A stretch of DNA of 64,000 nt from Amaranthus tricolor (GCF_026212465.1 NC_080048.1:30459257-30523256), one strand, 5' to 3'; positions 50,285 through 62,648 are shown, counted from the first letter of the stretch. A program made the numbers and translations. The notes: generated by a model not told the origin, from the sequence alone.

Positions 50285-51123
50285 CAATTGTGAATAATTG
50301 CTACACTTTTGTCAAACGACAATCTTTAATTATTACACTAATATGTTTTAGATCTCACTATTTTCTATTATTTGATAAGAATTTTTGTCACTCTATTTTA
50401 AAATTATTTTGTGAACACTTTAGTCTGAAACTTTAAATATATCTTAACACTAAGAGAAACTTTTATTTTTTAGAATGTGGTTCTATACTAAATGTGACAA
50501 TTACTTCCAACCAAATAAAGAATATTACTCCTACTTTTTTAGTAGTTTCCAAAATAAATAAATAAAAGATATGTGATCAAAGATTTTTATTTAAAAAATT
50601 TCTGAATGTGTCACTTTGTAACTTAACAATTTCTTATCAATAATCATTATTTAGAAATGTTGAAAATATATGCTTTTTCAAGGTCATCACAAAGTTGTTA
50701 TGGCTACTAGTCTATTACCATCAACACACATTAGCGATTATAATAAGTATAACATTTGTATATTAGAGTTGTGTTTAACACGTATTTGAGGAATGGTGTG
50801 ACACAAATTTGTTGTTGCATTAACAAAGTTATTTTCCAACTATTTCAAGTGTAAATAGACGGGACTTTCCTAAGGTTAACACACCACCAATAGCAATGTA
50901 CACTCACTATTACAGATGTGGAGCAAATACCACTCCTGCACAAGTGAATAGATTATGAAGAGAAGATAAAACTCATAAGTATATATCTCCAAATGAATGA
51001 GAAACACCTACTTAAAGGCCAATCCCAACAACTATATTTTCACCTTCAAAAACCAAAGTCAAAGAGGTTAAAAGCACTTTAATGTGATTAAAATAACTCA
51101 ATTAATGAGAATGAATATCAACA
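50285..51123. other. AT-rich non-coding DNA
   Basis: No gene or repeat border was recognised between MULE-1 and the Ale-like Copia. Confidence 0.5.
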
Positions 51124-51147
51124 GATTATATTAAGTAAATATATCAA

Positions 51148-53919
51148 CGGATATTTCATGATATACCACTGAGTTTCTTCGAAATTCACCATATACCACA
51201 CGAAATTTTCTAATTCACCATATACCATTGAGTTTACGTTCGTTAGCACAGAATACCATTAATGACAACTGCCGTTAGTGTGCCGTTTGTGGTAAATTAA
51301 TAATTCACCATATACCATTTACTTTTTTTATTTTCATCAAATACCATATTTTTTTTAAATATACCCGTTGGAATTATGATAAATAAAAGAAGTGTCATAC
51401 AAACCAAGTAGTTAACATGTTGTTCAAATACAACTTGACAATAAACAATGTTCACCAAAAAAATGACACTAAACAATGCTAAGTAGCAGCCTTTCTCTTC
51501 CCCCTAGTGTTGCCTTGCTGTGAAGAGGAAGCTGCATGTGTTGTCTTCTTTGATGATGCCTTTTTTGCCTTGCATGTCACTGCATTGTGGCCTAGTTCTT
51601 TGCATAGGCTGCATTTGTTATTCTTATGCCTCTTTCCTTTTTTTGCCTCATGAGCAGCTCTTGTCCTTTGCTTAGGTGGTCTGCCAGCATTTCTTTTCCC
51701 TTGGGGTGGTGCAATTTCTGGCACATCTAGCGAAGGCCAGTGAGTTGGATCAGCCATGGGGTGGATGTGGTCTCCATAAGTGAGTTTGTAAGCAGCCCCC
51801 TTGTAGAAAGGTGAGACAAAGTCCCTAGGTTTGCCTCTAAGTGTTGTATCAAATGTCTGCAAAGCCATGCTGAAGAGACCATAGGATTCTCTTCCAGCCT
51901 CCCACAAGTTGTGTGCTCTCCTTCTAGCTTCTTTATGGCCCAACTGACTTTGTCCCTTAAAACTGAAGCATGAATCCTCCAAGTGCAATTCCTCATCAAA
52001 CACCTTGCTATGTACCTCTTACTGTCAACATGGTCAACTGAAACAGAGAAGCCCTCTTGTATACAGTAATCTCTGAATACATCTAGAAACTGGGCTTTGG
52101 TTTCAAATATCAACCACTCCTCAAGAACAATGGATCCAAATGGTAATGGAGACCAGATTTTACCATTTTTGTACATTTTTTCTAACACATGAGACCCATC
52201 TAAGTAATCCTCAAAGGTCTTCTCATGTATATTATCACGATCATCTTCTTCTCTCACAATGTACTCATCCTCACTGTCCAACTCCATATCAGAATCAACC
52301 TCAAAATCAGAAGCTTCATAATCACCATCTTCACTATCATCAGAAGGCTAGGCATCAGACTCAACATCAATTTCTTCAACCTCTCTTTGGGTTTTCTTGC
52401 CCCTAGTGTTGATATGTCTCCCTGATGCAGTTTTCTTGCCAACATCAAGGCCAAACTTAACAGCAGTGCTTCTAGGCACCCTCCACTCTTTGGGTTTAAG
52501 CCTGGTTTGTTCTTTGGGCTGGGTTGCTTGGCTAGGCTGCTGTTGGGTTGACTGTGCAGGGGGTATTTTCTTCTTCTTTGGAGTAAGCTTTTTTCTTCTT
52601 GGAGGGTTACTTGGTTGAGATGGTTGACGTTGTGAGGATTGAGGTTGTGAGGGTTGAGGCTGTGGGGATTGACGTTGTGAGGGTTGAGGTTGTGAGGGTT
52701 GAGGCTGTGGGGATTGAGGTTGTGAGGGTTGAGGTTGTGAGGATTGAGGTTGTGAATCTCCTGGGAAAACCTCATCTGCTGCTAGGGTAACAAACACTCT
52801 TACATATTCAATCCCATCATCATCAACATTCAAAACAAGGACCTCTACAGCCACAGTATATGCCTGCTGGGTCAAAAGCTGCTCCTCAGCTTCTGCTTCC
52901 TCTGCCATCCTTCTGTTCTCTTCCTCCATTAGCCTAATATATTCAGCCCTGTTCTTCAAAGTTTTTGCCCAACTAGCTTCTGCAGACTGAAACACAAGGG
53001 ATGGTGTTTCTGTCTCTTCTATAAACACTTCAATTTCACTATTCCCTTCATTCCACTCCCACATTTTTAACATTGCCCCATCATCAACTAACTCTAACTT
53101 ACGATTTGTTCTAGGTTTAGTGACAAACAGGGTGAAGTATTTAGGGAGATATACATTCTGTTTCACTGAATCCTCAAACATATACTCAATTAACTCCATC
53201 AAATTGGTCTTATCAGTGTCATCCACCCTCACATCAAAAGTACCCCTTGGAGCACGAACTAACAACCACAATGAACTCATCCTAACAACAACATTTACCA
53301 ACAAAACATTACATCACAATCCAAATTATAAATTGCATAAAAAACAAAAACACATCACTTTAGCATAATTCAAATTCGCATGCAACTTATCACACTTAAC
53401 CCTAACCCTAACTCAGTTTTGCAAAAAAAATACAAAATCAGAACTCGAAATGCAAATAGATAAGGATAGGTACCTTGCGTATGCTTAATCCACCGAATTA
53501 GCGAACTTTGTGCGAAATTTAGTCACGACCACCTGTGTTTGGGTTCTAAATCACTTCACAAACTTGCAATTCACTTTACACAAATCGATTTTAAGGATTT
53601 TAAGGGTTTTTGATGGATTTTAAGGGTTTTAGATCAATGTAGACGAATACAAAGTTTCTTGAATGGAGAAGAAGAAAGATGGAGGATCAGTTTTTTGAAC
53701 AAATACGCTGTGTTTAGGGAAGTCAAGCCTAACAATGGCGCCAGGTGAATGCGTAAGGGCATACTGGTAATTTAACACAAACGGCACACTGACGGCAGTT
53801 GTCATTAATGGTATCCTGTGCTAACGGACGTAAACTCAATGGTATATGGTGAATTAGAAAATTTCGTGTGGTATATGGTGAATTTTGAAGAAACTCAGTG
53901 GTATATCATGAAATATCCG
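51148..53919 (-). mobile_element. MULE-2, deleted Mutator-like element in an LTR
   Basis: 2772 bp with TSD ATATATCAA (51139-51147, 53920-53928). The TIRs of about 150 bp are nearly identical: CGGATATTTCATGATATACC at the left, and its complement at the right. The TIR contains several ACCATATACCA words. It encodes a MuDR transposase relic with the catalytic core deleted. Confidence 0.95.
51479..53304 (-). pseudogene. MuDR-type transposase relic lacking the DDE core
   Basis: The first frame begins at 53304 (on the minus strand SSLWLLVRAPRGTFDVRVDD). It has a PB1-like N-terminal region, a PQPSQ/PQSPQ repeat (about 52620-52745) and a basic stretch (RRKKLTPKKKK), then a stop at 52348-52350. The same frame resumes with the MULE DNA-binding domain (YIARCLMRNCTWRIHAS, IKKLEGEHTTCGR). 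Near 51890 it jumps, in another frame, to the C-terminus (FVSPFYKGAAYKLTYGDHIHPM, GRPPKQR, zinc knuckle CSLCKELGHNAVTC). The whole DDE and SWIM section is absent, so it cannot catalyse transposition but could still bind DNA. Confidence 0.9.
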
Positions 53920-54139
53920 ATATATCAAACATATCTTGTGTATTATTCTCACTATCATATATTTCTAAAAGTTAGGATTTTATTCTGATTGTTATGTTAT
54001 ATTATAAGCTAAGTGTAGCAAGTCAAATATTGTAAATTATATATTAGCTTTATCTTAGCCTTAAATCATGGCTATTGTACACTATATATTGTACTACCCA
54101 AAGCAATGACAATTATCAATTCAATCTTAAACCTTTATA

Positions 54140-54151
54140 TGGTATCAGTAT
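54140..54151 (+). promoter_or_regulatory. Primer binding site of the Ale-like Copia
   Basis: TGGTATCAGTAT directly after the LTR. The first nine bases match the tRNA-iMet complement. Confidence 0.75.
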
Positions 54152-54394
54152 AGCCTCATATCCTTCGTCCCTCTTTCTTTACTTTTTCCCTTTTGCTGCA
54201 TATTGCCCCAAAGAGCCCAACTCTAATCCTAATTCTCATATACTCATTCATCCTAAATCAGTTTCAGTATATGCTTCACTTCAACACCCCCATACTTCCG
54301 TAAAGTCACGCATAATACAACATCCCGCTGTCATTTTTGGTTCTACTCGTCCCTATGCATACACTGCCACAACACTTTCGCTTGTTCATTGTAA

Positions 54395-56657
54395 TTGGTT
54401 AGTGGCGCTTCACATCACGTTACCAATGACCTTAGTGCTCTCTCTATTCATCTTATTTATGATGGAACTGATGAACTTCATATTGGTGATGGTACATCTC
54501 TTCCTATTTCTCATATTGGTTCTATGGTATTACACACCTCAAACTTTTCTTTTGTCCTTAATAATGTCCTTTATGTTACCCGCATATCTCGTAATATTCT
54601 CTCTTTATCTAAATTATGTCAAGACAATAATATATCAATTACTTTCTTTTCTTAATCTTTTTATGTAAAGGACCTCTCTACGAACAATCTTTTACTCCAA
54701 GGCCAAACTAACCATGGTGTATATGATTGCTCGTTCCCCCCTCATGTGCATATCACTCAAAAGATATCTCCTTCAACTTGGCATCATAAATTAGGACACC
54801 CTTCTAATAAAACTCAAAAAATTTTATCTACCTTCATCTCTTATTCGAACAAATTTCCTTGTAATTCACAACCTTGTAATTCATGCCAAGTCAAAAAAAG
54901 TCACAAATTGCCCTTTCATGACTCTACCGTTGTTTCTCATACTCCTTTAGATCTTATATTTTCTAATGTTTGGACCTCACCCATTCCCTCCAATGATAAT
55001 CTCAAATATTAAATTATTTTTGTTGACCATTTTACTAAATACATATGGTTGTATCCAATTAAACATAACTCTGATTCATTAGAAGTTTTTATTCGTTTCT
55101 AACCATTGGTGGAAAAATACTTTAATAAACCCATCAAACAATTATTTAGTGATAATGGTGGAGAATACACCAAACTTCAACCTTATTTGTCCTCTTGTGG
55201 TATTACTCACCTCACCTCTCCCTCACACACACCTGAACATAATGGGTATGCCGAACGACATCATCGCCACATTGTTGAAACTAGGCTTTCTTTTCTTTCT
55301 CATGCCCAAATGCCACTCAAATATTGGTCACTTGCCTTCTTCACGGCTATATATCTCATCAATCATATGCCTACCCCTACACTATATAATAAGTCTCTTT
55401 ATCAACTTCTCTTTAATGTTATTCCTAATTATACCAAAATACGTAGCTTCGGATGTTTATGTTATCCTTAGCTACGTCCATATGCCACACATAAATTGTC
55501 TCCTAAGTCTAGACCTTGTCTCTTTGCAAGCTATTCATCTTCTCAAAGTGCATACTATTGTTTAGACCCTCTAATAAACAAGATTTATACATCACGAAAT
55601 GTGCGCTTTTTTGAGGATGAATTCCCTTACTCTTCTCTTACAAATATTTCTAATCCCATTTCCACTAACCATGACATACATACATGGTTTTCACTTTCTA
55701 TCTCTACACTCAATGTTTCTTATCCTCCAATAAATGGCACTTCTCTATCTTCCAATACATCTCAAATGCCCAACATATCACCTAATAACTCTACAACCAT
55801 TACCCCACAACCTTGCCTTTCCACTCAATTACAAATTAGTGGTTAAATACCAAGACCAATTTCTAACTCAAATGCTACTGACTCCAATTATAATGCCATT
55901 GAATTAAATGCTACCACTTCTTCGCATACTTCCCTTTCTACATCATTTCCCTTACCAACTCGTCAAACAAAGCCAAATAGTAGGTACTTTAACTCTGATT
56001 TCGTACTTCATACAGCAATCCAAACTCCTATTTCTAAGCCAACAAATATCCTTTCCGCTCTCAAACATCCCCTATGGTGTCAAGCTATGTCTAGTGAGTT
56101 TGATGCCCTCACAAATAACAACACTTGGACTTTTGTCCCCTCAACCATTGCTCCTAATGTTGTTGGTTGTAAATGGATATTTAGTGTGAAATATAAATCT
56201 GATGGTTCCATTGACCGACTAAAGGCTCGATTCGTGGCTAAAAGTTTTAACCAACGCCTTGGTGTTGATTATATGGAAACTTTTAGCCCAGTGGTAAAAC
56301 CAGCTACCCTTCGCCTAATTCTCTCTAGTTGTTTCTCATGGGTGGTCCCTACGTCAACTCAACATTAATAATGCCTTTCTTCAAGGCACCCTTTCTGAAG
56401 AAGTTTACATGTCTCAACCACCTGATTTTGTTAACCCTTTTTTTTCCGCATCATGTATGCAAATTGAATAAAGCTATTTATGGCCTAAAATAGGCAAGTA
56501 GAGCTTAGTTTGATGAGTTATGTCACTATCTTCTCTCTCAAGAATTTACGCCCACTATTTCTGATCCATCACTATGTCATTTTCTATCACCTAACTCCCT
56601 TGTTTTCCTTATTGTTTACGTTGATGATATTATTATTACTAGTCCTAGTGATGGCCA
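54395..56657 (+). pseudogene. Ale-like Copia pol, protease to RT (first part)
   Basis: It starts near VSGASHHVTNDL, where the protease Asp-Ser-Gly is Val-Ser-Gly. GAG-pre-integrase follows (WHHKLGHPS...CNSCQVKK). The integrase core has SNVWTSP, where the first catalytic Asp is Asn, then LFSDNGGEY and HNGYAERHHRHIVE. The linker and RT follow (WTFVPSTIAPNVVGCKWIF; YMETFSPVVKPATLR), ending with YVDDIIIT near 56618-56643. Multiple stops and frameshifts. It is interrupted at about 56658 by the hAT element and resumes at 60270. Confidence 0.93.
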
Positions 56658-56659
56658 CG

Positions 56660-56815
56660 GTCCGGGTTGGGCCAGTTCCGTTCCAGTTCGATCCGGTTCC
56701 GGTTCCATTTAGAACCTGATTCAAACATTCCGGTTCCGGTTCCAAATGGTTCCTTGGCGGTTCATGAGACGGTTCCGGCGGTTCCAACTCGCGGGTCGGG
56801 CCATCGGTTCCATTT
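56660..56815. repeat. Left subterminal GGTTCC array of the hAT element
   Basis: Dense GGTTCC/CCGGTTCC words in short spacing, including GATCCGGTTCCGGTTCC and GGCGGTTCCAACTCGCGGG. Such motif clusters serve as transposase binding sites in hAT elements; that role is inferred here. Confidence 0.85.
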
Positions 56816-57129
56816 TTATTTTTCCTTTAAATATAATATAAAAATACTATAATAATGCGGACGTACTTTTGATGATTACTTGATTATTAGCGAAATTCAT
56901 TGCTTGTCATCGTTATTAAAATATTTACTAAAAAGAATGAAAAAAATAAATTAATAAGAAATGATAAAGATGACTAATAAAGAGGGAGAAAATGGACTTG
57001 AACCTAGTACCCGAAGGATATACTAACCTGCCTACGTATCTCGAAGAAATCAAAGCCCACGTAGTTCTTTGTCATACCTTTTATTTGTAGTTGTTGAATG
57101 TTGATTGATCGTTGTCCGATTGATCCTAT

Positions 57130-59759
57130 TCGTCTTCGTCATCATCATCTGGTTGGTTAGATGCTTCCGCTGACTCTCCTCCTGACGATGATGCAGATGT
57201 ATCCATCATCGTCCATAGATCATCATCATCGCCTTGATCATCATCGTTCTTTAGTCCTTGTGTTCGAAGCTCTGCTTGATTCCAAGCTTTCTTGCAAACA
57301 CATATTTGAATACTATGCGGAGCAAGACGAGATCTCTTTTTGTCTAATACTCTTCTACCTGCACTAAAAGCAGACTCCGACGCAATCGTAGAAGCAGGAA
57401 TTACAAGGATATCCTTTGCAATTCTCGATAATATGGGAAATTTTATAGATTTTTCTTTCCACCATTCTAAAATATTATAGCTACCTTGGTCAATTTCAAA
57501 GTGATGTTTAAGATAATTATCTAATTCTAAATATAAAGTGGAGGTTGAAGAAGAAGATGATCCTACAAAACTATCATCTTGGCTTATTATGTTAGCTATT
57601 ACGGAATTATAATAAGAGGGACGTGCCGAGACGCTTGCACGCCCAGACGTATCGCGACTTAGGTTATATACACTAGCAAAGTAATCATAAAGTTCTGCTA
57701 AAAGTTTTTTACAAGTTCCAACATAATTATGTACATCACTAGGCAGGCGATCTAATGATTGGTAGTAAAATCCAATTACTTTAGTAAAGACTTCTATCTT
57801 AAAATATGGGTCTAAAATTGTGCAACTCTATAAATAAAAGGAAAATCAGTAAAATATGTCTTCCACTTGTCCATCATATCTGCAAGAATCGGCTTTAAAT
57901 ATGTGTTAGTATCATCATGCGAAGGTTTAAGAAGATGATAAAAAATAGTAATACATTCACTTATTACTAATTTGACTAAGTGGACGTTTGGTTCGTAAAC
58001 ATATGAAAAAATCTTAGTTGCGTGGTCATACGCTTTTAATATTTTTTGTACACCTACAGCTACTTCCCATGTGTCATCACTTATATAGCTATCTGTACAC
58101 TCACTATAAAGTTGTGTTATAACTGGACGATAAGCAACCTCTTTTTTTAATAAATCGTGGGTTGAGTCCCAACGTGTAGGAGTATCTAATGACCAATACA
58201 CTTTTTTAGTTGATAATGGTCACATAATTGCTTATAGCTTCTCTTTACCTGTCCAACTCTAAGCCACTTCACTATATCTCTAATGGGATCTAATAAATCA
58301 CTTAATTGTTTTATACTTGCTTGGTAAGATAAGCTTACTATATGAGCACAACAACGTACGTGTAATAATTTACCCCAATGATAAAACTAAATGCAGGTTC
58401 GTTACACAAAAGTTCGATGCATTTAATGTTGGCTGTTGCATTATCGGTAGAACAACAAAATATCTTATATAATAAGTTCCATTCTTTACATATCTCTATT
58501 AATCTGTATTTTATATTTTCACCCGTATGTCTTTCGAGCATTACCTCAAAAGCAATTATTCTTTTTTGAATAATCCAATTTTGATCTATCCAATGTGCTG
58601 TTACACACATATAAGCTTCTAAGTGTGGGGGAGCAGACCAAATATCAGTTGTTATGCTAGCCCTACCATTAAAAGATTTAAACATTTCTACTAATTTATA
58701 GCGCATTGATTCATATAATTTAATTGTGCGTCGTTTAAGAGTGTTCCTAGGGATTGCTCTATATTGTGGTTGCAAAGTTTTTCTAGTGCAATGCTTGTAT
58801 GCCCTACTTTCACCATGGTTAAATGGTAATTCATCACAAATTACATATTTAGAAAATTCATAAATCACATCATTACGATTATATTTAAAAGGCATACCTC
58901 CGCTGGGAATGTTCCACTGTCGGCTTCCACTTGTGGTCCCACTGCCGCTTGCTGCATGAGTTTCTTTTGTGATTTCATGCTTCTTTGCCAAATGTTTGTT
59001 AAAAGATCCCGTACCACCACCTAACACGTATTCACAAAACACAATAAATGAATTTTTAATACATTCTTGATTTATAAAATATGAATATCATGTATGTATA
59101 AAAAACTTAAAAAGTATTTACCTCTGGTGAAATTGTATGAAACTAAGGGATTACTCCTTGACTTTCACAAATTTGACAAGTGCATAAGAAAACATCTGGA
59201 TTGTTGGTTGGTTCTTTTATAAAATACGACCACACATGTGAAACAGCTTTACCACTAGGAGGTGGCATTGCCGGAAAAGGTTGTCTTACTGGTTCATCTT
59301 CATCTAAATTTAAATATAAAGACATACTCAAATACCACAATACATAAATAAATAACAATTTAAAATTTAATCAATTTGAAGAATAAAATTATAAAACTAA
59401 CCGATAGTTTGGAAATTGACTCGTTTACCACGAGCTTGTCTTTGTTGTTGTTGTTGTAGTTGTTCTTCATGTGATCTTGTTGATGACTGTCGAGATCTAT
59501 GTATCCCAATAGGGGTTGTTGGTTCCTCTTCTTGTTCTTCTTCTTCATCAATTTGTATTTCTCTTTCCACATCTTCTGCATAATCGTGTAATTCTTGGTC
59601 GTACCCTTCTGGATAATTTGGTTCATAATTATAATAACTAATCGAAGGTGTTGTTGATTTCGACGGAGTTGAAGCGGCCTTTCTTTTGGAGCTAGAACCT
59701 CCCAATGATTTTGCCACTTTAGTAACTTTTTTAGAGGGTTTTTTCAAAAAATAAGACAT
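57130..59759 (-). pseudogene. hAT transposase (BED finger, RNase H-like, dimerisation)
   Basis: 59759-59397: MSYFLKKPSKKVTK, low-complexity acidic and Gln-rich N-terminus. 59300-59143: BED-type finger start (SHVWSYFIKEP, LCTCQICES); its His pair continues after a likely intron at SFNKHLAKKH (about 59010-58980). 59042-58338: the RNase H-like fold start (ASITTDIWSAPPHLEAYMCVTAHWID, CCSTDNATANI). 58201-57812: TPTRWDSTHDLLKKEV, PILADMMDKWKTYF. 57560-57250: C-terminal dimerisation block (YLELDNYLKHHF; ILEWWKEKSIKFPILSRIAK; ASTIASESAFSAGRRVL). It is similar to Ac-like/DAYSLEEPER-type proteins. Broken by several stops and shifts. Confidence 0.9.
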
Positions 59760-59999
59760 GATAATATTGAAATAATAATAGAATTAAGAAATAAATAATT
59801 AATTAATAGACTAATTATGTAATTAACTAAATTAAGAAATAATTAAAAATCTAATTATGTAATTAAGAGAATAATTGCGTAATTAAGTAATTAAGTATAG
59901 AGAGTAAGTAGAGAGAGTAGGAGAAGAGATATGTTGTGAATGAAAATGATTGAAAGTGATGTGTATTTATAGTAAAAATCACAACGGCTAGTTAACGGC

Positions 60000-60268
60000 T
60001 CTTTTTCGAACGGTTCCAAAGAACCGCTGGGCCGGTTCACCCGGACCGGTTCCGGTTCCATGGAGCCGTTGGGCCGGTTCACCCAGACCAGTTCCGGTTC
60101 CGGTTCCAGCCCGCAGTTCTTAGGTCCGGTTCAAGCAGTACTTTTCCGACGGTTTCACGGTTCCAGCAACTTTTTTTCCAGCGGTTTCACGGTTCCGCGA
60201 TTCGGGCCGGTTCGGAACCTGTCGCAAATGGTTCCGGTTCCGGGACGGTTTCAAGCGGTTCGGTTCCG
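60000..60268. repeat. Right subterminal GGTTCC array of the hAT element
   Basis: The GGTTCCGGTTCC and GGGCCGGTTCACCC words are repeated. A GGAGCCGTTGGGCCGGTTCACCCAGACC-like unit occurs twice in tandem near 60018-60105. Confidence 0.85.
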
Positions 60269-60269
60269 G

Positions 60270-61199
60270 GTAAATAACTTCATTAATTCTCTTGCCTCTC
60301 ATTTCTCACTCAAAGACATTGGCCAACTATCTTACTTTCTTGGTGTAGAAGTTATTCCACATACTCAAGGCTTATTTTTGTGCCAAAGCAAGTATATTCA
60401 TGATATATTAAAGTGTGCCAAAATGCTTGAGTCCAAGCTTGCTTCAACACCAATGTCGTCAAACACCCCATTACTTCTAAACCATGGTACACCCTTCCCC
60501 AACCCCACCTCCTACAGGGCTATTGTAGGAGCCCTTCAATACTTATCTCTCAATCGACCAGATTTTGCCTTCACAGTAAACAAACTCTCTCAATTTATGC
60601 ATGCTCCTACAGACCTATATTAGCAAGCTTTAAAACGCTTGCTTCGTTATCTACATGGCTCTTTACGGAAAGGTATTCTTTTACGCAAACAATCACCCCT
60701 TCAACTTCATGCATTTGTTGATGTTGATTGGGCCGGTGATAAGGATAACTTTCGCAGCACAACTGGCTACATTGTTTACTTAGGCTCTAATCCCATTGCT
60801 TGGAGTTCAAAACGACAGAAAACATTAGCTCACTCCTCTACTGAAGACGAATTCAGAGGTGTTGCTTCGACTACTACCGAACTTGATTGGTTGATATCTC
60901 TTATGTCCGAGTTAGGTTATGCTTCCACTATCACTCCTACTATCTTCTGTGATAACTTAAGTGCTACTCACTACTTCGCTAATCCAGTCTTCCACTCAAG
61001 AATGAAGCACTTAGCAATTGATTTTCACTATATTCGTGAGAAAGTTCAAAAAGGCACTCTTTGTGTTACTCACATTTCAGGAGACGATCAACTTGTCGAT
61101 GCTCTCACCAAACCCCTTCTACGACCTCGTTTTCACCATCTTCTTTCCAAAATTGGACTAATACATAGACCGTCCATCTTGCGGGGGAATATTAAGTAA
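60270..61199 (+). pseudogene. Ale-like Copia pol, end of RT and RNase H
   Basis: It continues with NNFINSLASHFSLKDIGQLS, YFLGVEVIPHTQGLFL, then RNase H: a stop at 60621-60623 after HAPTDLY, then RYLHGSLRKGILL, HAFVDVDWAGDKDNFRSTTG, SSKRQKTLAHSSTEDEFRG (usual form EAEYR), HISGDDQLVDALTKPL. It ends just before the PPT and 3' LTR. Confidence 0.94.
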
Positions 61200-61431
61200 A
61201 TATATCAAACATATCCTGTGTATTATTCTCACTATCATATCTTTCTAAAAGTTAAGATTTTATTCTGATTGTTATTTTATATTATAAGCTAAGTGTAGCA
61301 AGTCAAATATTGTAAATTATATATTAGCTATATATTAGCTTTATTTTAGCCTTAAATCATGGCTATTGTACACTATATATTGTACTACCCAAAGCAATGA
61401 CAAATTGTCAATTCAATCTTAAACCTTCATA
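61190..61431 (+). repeat. 3' LTR of the Ale-like Copia
   Basis: 242 bp. It matches the 5' LTR except for scattered changes and an extra TATATTAGC repeat near 61320-61335. PPT GCGGGGGAA at 61181-61189; TSD GATTA at 61432-61436. Confidence 0.92.
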
Positions 61432-61436
61432 GATTA

Positions 61437-62575
61437 TGGATTAATGACACACAATTAAAGGTTCGATGGTAACCAAGAGGAGTTACTAATCTTTAAAGGT
61501 TCATTTATCCAATAATAAATCATCAAAAAAAAAATAAAACAAGTAAATAATAATAAAATAAATTAATTAAAATTAAAATCACAAAACTTCCATCTTATTA
61601 AATCCTATTATGTATATGTATTTTCCATTATCGATACATTCTGTACCACAATTCAATGCACCAAATTGTTTGTCAATTTTTAAAATTATTTATTTCCTTT
61701 TTCTAGAAAATTTTATGTTTTCTCAATAAATGTTTTTTTCCCTAGATAGAAATATATTTATTTCCTTTTTATTTACAAAAATATTTTTTCTATGTCTAAT
61801 TAAGCAACAACAATAATTTCTAAGCTTGAAATTAAAAGACTTGTGTTAATTATTTAAATTAATTGATCAGTTTTAATGGTTCATAGCATAAAATTTTCAT
61901 CTCCTTTTATTATGATTTTCTTCCATCAATTTATTATTATTTTTATTTCAAAAAACTAATTTTTTAGGTTACAAGCAGCTAATAAATTGATACTACCCCT
62001 CCGTTTTTTTTGTTTTCCTTATTTATTTTTTGTGCAGTTTTTAAAGCAAATTTTGAACCTGAATATCTCTAAGTATGTATAATAAAAAATTTTTAAAAAT
62101 ATACATGAAGACGAATCTAACGAAATCTTACATGGAAATATTTTATCTTCTTTACTTCATACTATTCCCTCTGTTTTTATATATTCTTTTCAAATAGAAT
62201 TTACGAATTTTAGTGTCAAACACTGATTATAATTTCTCATCAATCTATATGAAAAAACATATTCATGTGGAATCTTGATAGATTTGTCTCAATATATATT
62301 TTTAAATATTAATTTTTAAAAAATTTTTAAAACTTACAAATAAAATTAATTGACTTTTAAGTTTGCATTTCAATCTACACAAAAAATCAATGGGAAGAAC
62401 TAATAAAAACAAAATAAGACTATATCCATTCTTTTTGTACTTCTCGTTTACATTTTTTGCATATTTTTCAAATTAAATTTTGAGTCTTAATATTTTTAAA
62501 TGTGCATCATAAAAATTATAAAAAATATATAGTAAAAATGTATACATTAAGACAAATAGAACGAGATTTCATGTA

Positions 62576-62648
<73 letters not shown>

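Larger units (their letters stand above)
51129..54139 (+). repeat. 5' LTR of the Ale-like Copia, split by MULE-2
   Basis: 51129-51147 plus 53929-54139, 230 bp without the MULE and its second TSD copy. Collinear with 61190-61431. Confidence 0.9.
56658..60269 (-). mobile_element. hAT transposon with GGTTCC-rich ends
   Basis: About 3.6 kb between RT codons for the Copia DGH and VNNF, so the Copia reading is continuous once it is removed. Both ends are packed with GGTTCCGGTTCC / GGGCCGGTT words (56660-56815 and 60000-60268) in inverted orientation overall. The transposase gene runs on the minus strand. No 8-bp duplication could be found: the left flank ends GATGGCCA and the right flank starts GTAAATAA. 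The exact borders are therefore approximate and one end may be trimmed. Confidence 0.85.
51129..61431 (+). mobile_element. Ale-like Copia with TA...TA LTR ends, invaded twice
   Basis: Flanked by GATTA at 51124-51128 and 61432-61436. The LTRs start TATTAAGTAAATATATC and end CCTTTATA or CCTTCATA, so the terminal dinucleotides are TA and TA instead of TG and CA. The PBS begins immediately after (54140) and a PPT, GCGGGGGAA, precedes the 3' LTR. MULE-2 sits in the 5' LTR and an hAT element in RT. Most of gag is missing: only about 250 bp separate PBS from protease. The coding sequence resembles the Ale/Retrofit type. Confidence 0.9.

Noticed and set aside
52254..52775. Asn-Pro-His-Leu repeat ORF (HNLNPHNLNP) in MULE-2
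   Set aside because: It is the shifted frame of the PQPSQ repeat of the transposase relic.
54075..54668. 197-codon hydrophobic ORF at the start of the Ale-like Copia
   Set aside because: It looks membrane-like, but another frame (54395-54655) carries the protease/pre-integrase motif. The hydrophobicity comes from T-rich codons.
57000..57070. Possible tRNA-like or structured RNA in the hAT 3' region
   Set aside because: No cloverleaf or box A/B pattern could be made. It is probably hAT non-coding sequence.
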